Assembly: GCA_937900465.1 (NCBI GenBank)
Contig: CALCEJ010000089.1
Coordinates: 1 to 14,857, forward strand
Source: an uncultured Bacteroidales bacterium
Lineage (GTDB): Bacteria; Bacteroidota; Bacteroidia; Bacteroidales; UBA932
Length of the DNA: 14,857 nt
Direction of reading: 5' to 3'
Shown here: in pieces, positions 14,778 to 14,857 of the stretch
Layout: every line of letters starts with the position of its first letter
Position numbering within the stretch: the first letter of the stretch is position 1
The notes under the pieces: model-generated
Told to the model about the DNA's origin: nothing
Databases searched by the model: none
What the model saw: the letters and a program-made list of their open reading frames with translations, nothing else
Made by a program: the position numbers and the translations under genes

Positions 14778-14857
14778 CCCGAAAATCGAGAGCGGAGCCA
14801 GGACCACCGCAGCCGCGGGTGCAGGCTCCGCCGGCGGGCGGCAACGATTACGGCTAT
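14778..14857. other. Unassigned GC-rich edge sequence, possibly the 3' end of a convergent gene
   Basis: These 80 bp are open in two minus-strand frames up to stop codons inside repeat copy 2. One gives a C-terminus ending VVLAPLSIFGRDV with TAA at 14766-14768; the other ends SRFSGVMCN with TAA at 14762-14764. A plus-strand frame is also open. I recognise no protein and cannot choose between frames. Confidence 0.2.

Noticed and set aside
11530..14857. CRISPR array or other spacer-type repeat system
   Set aside because: Only two copies of the 109-bp repeat are present, 3.1 kb apart with genes between them, and there are no cas-like genes.
1..14857. tRNA, rRNA or riboswitch genes
   Set aside because: I saw no cloverleaf-like intergenic sequence and no known riboswitch core; the intergenic gaps are short and accounted for by promoters and the palindromes.

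Overview
The window looks like the chromosome of a fairly GC-rich member of the Bacteroidales. The Alistipes/Rikenellaceae-like gut lineages are my best guess from protein style and base composition, but I cannot fix the genus. Supporting signs are TAnnTTTG promoter boxes (the Bacteroidetes sigma -7 element) ahead of most transcription units, almost no Shine-Dalgarno sequences, and protein types characteristic of the phylum.

Layout: (1) 1-991, minus strand: the first ~330 codons of gyrB, cut by the window edge. (2) 1072-5648, minus strand: an operon of a 987-residue exported TPR protein followed by a beta-barrel outer-membrane protein. (3) 5706-7039, plus strand: an FtsE-type ATPase and endonuclease III, divergent from the TPR gene. 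(4) 7004-8227, minus strand: a HI0933/YhiN-family flavoprotein whose 3' end overlaps nth by 36 bp. (5) 8259-11529, plus strand: a GH89 alpha-N-acetylglucosaminidase lipoprotein and a CE2-like SGNH esterase, one base apart, probably a small exported glycan-trimming operon. (6) 11564-14777: a REP-associated tyrosine transposase (RAYT, HUH/Y1 type) of visibly lower GC, a Uup-type ABC-F ATPase, and two copies of a 109-bp imperfect palindrome, one beside the RAYT 3' end and one just after the ABC-F gene. (7) 14778-14857: 80 bp of unassigned GC-rich sequence at the edge.

The most interesting signal is region 6. The two 109-bp elements have the same length and orientation, are about 74% identical by my hand count (81/109), and each folds on itself over its whole length with mismatches at the same positions. 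Together with an apparently intact RAYT gene this looks like a Bacteroidales REP/RAYT system that also supplies bidirectional terminators and in-frame backup stop codons to the genes it abuts. A second recurring pattern is a compact bidirectional promoter in which the two opposed -7 boxes lie only 2 bp apart; it occurs twice (5665-5682 and 8234-8251).
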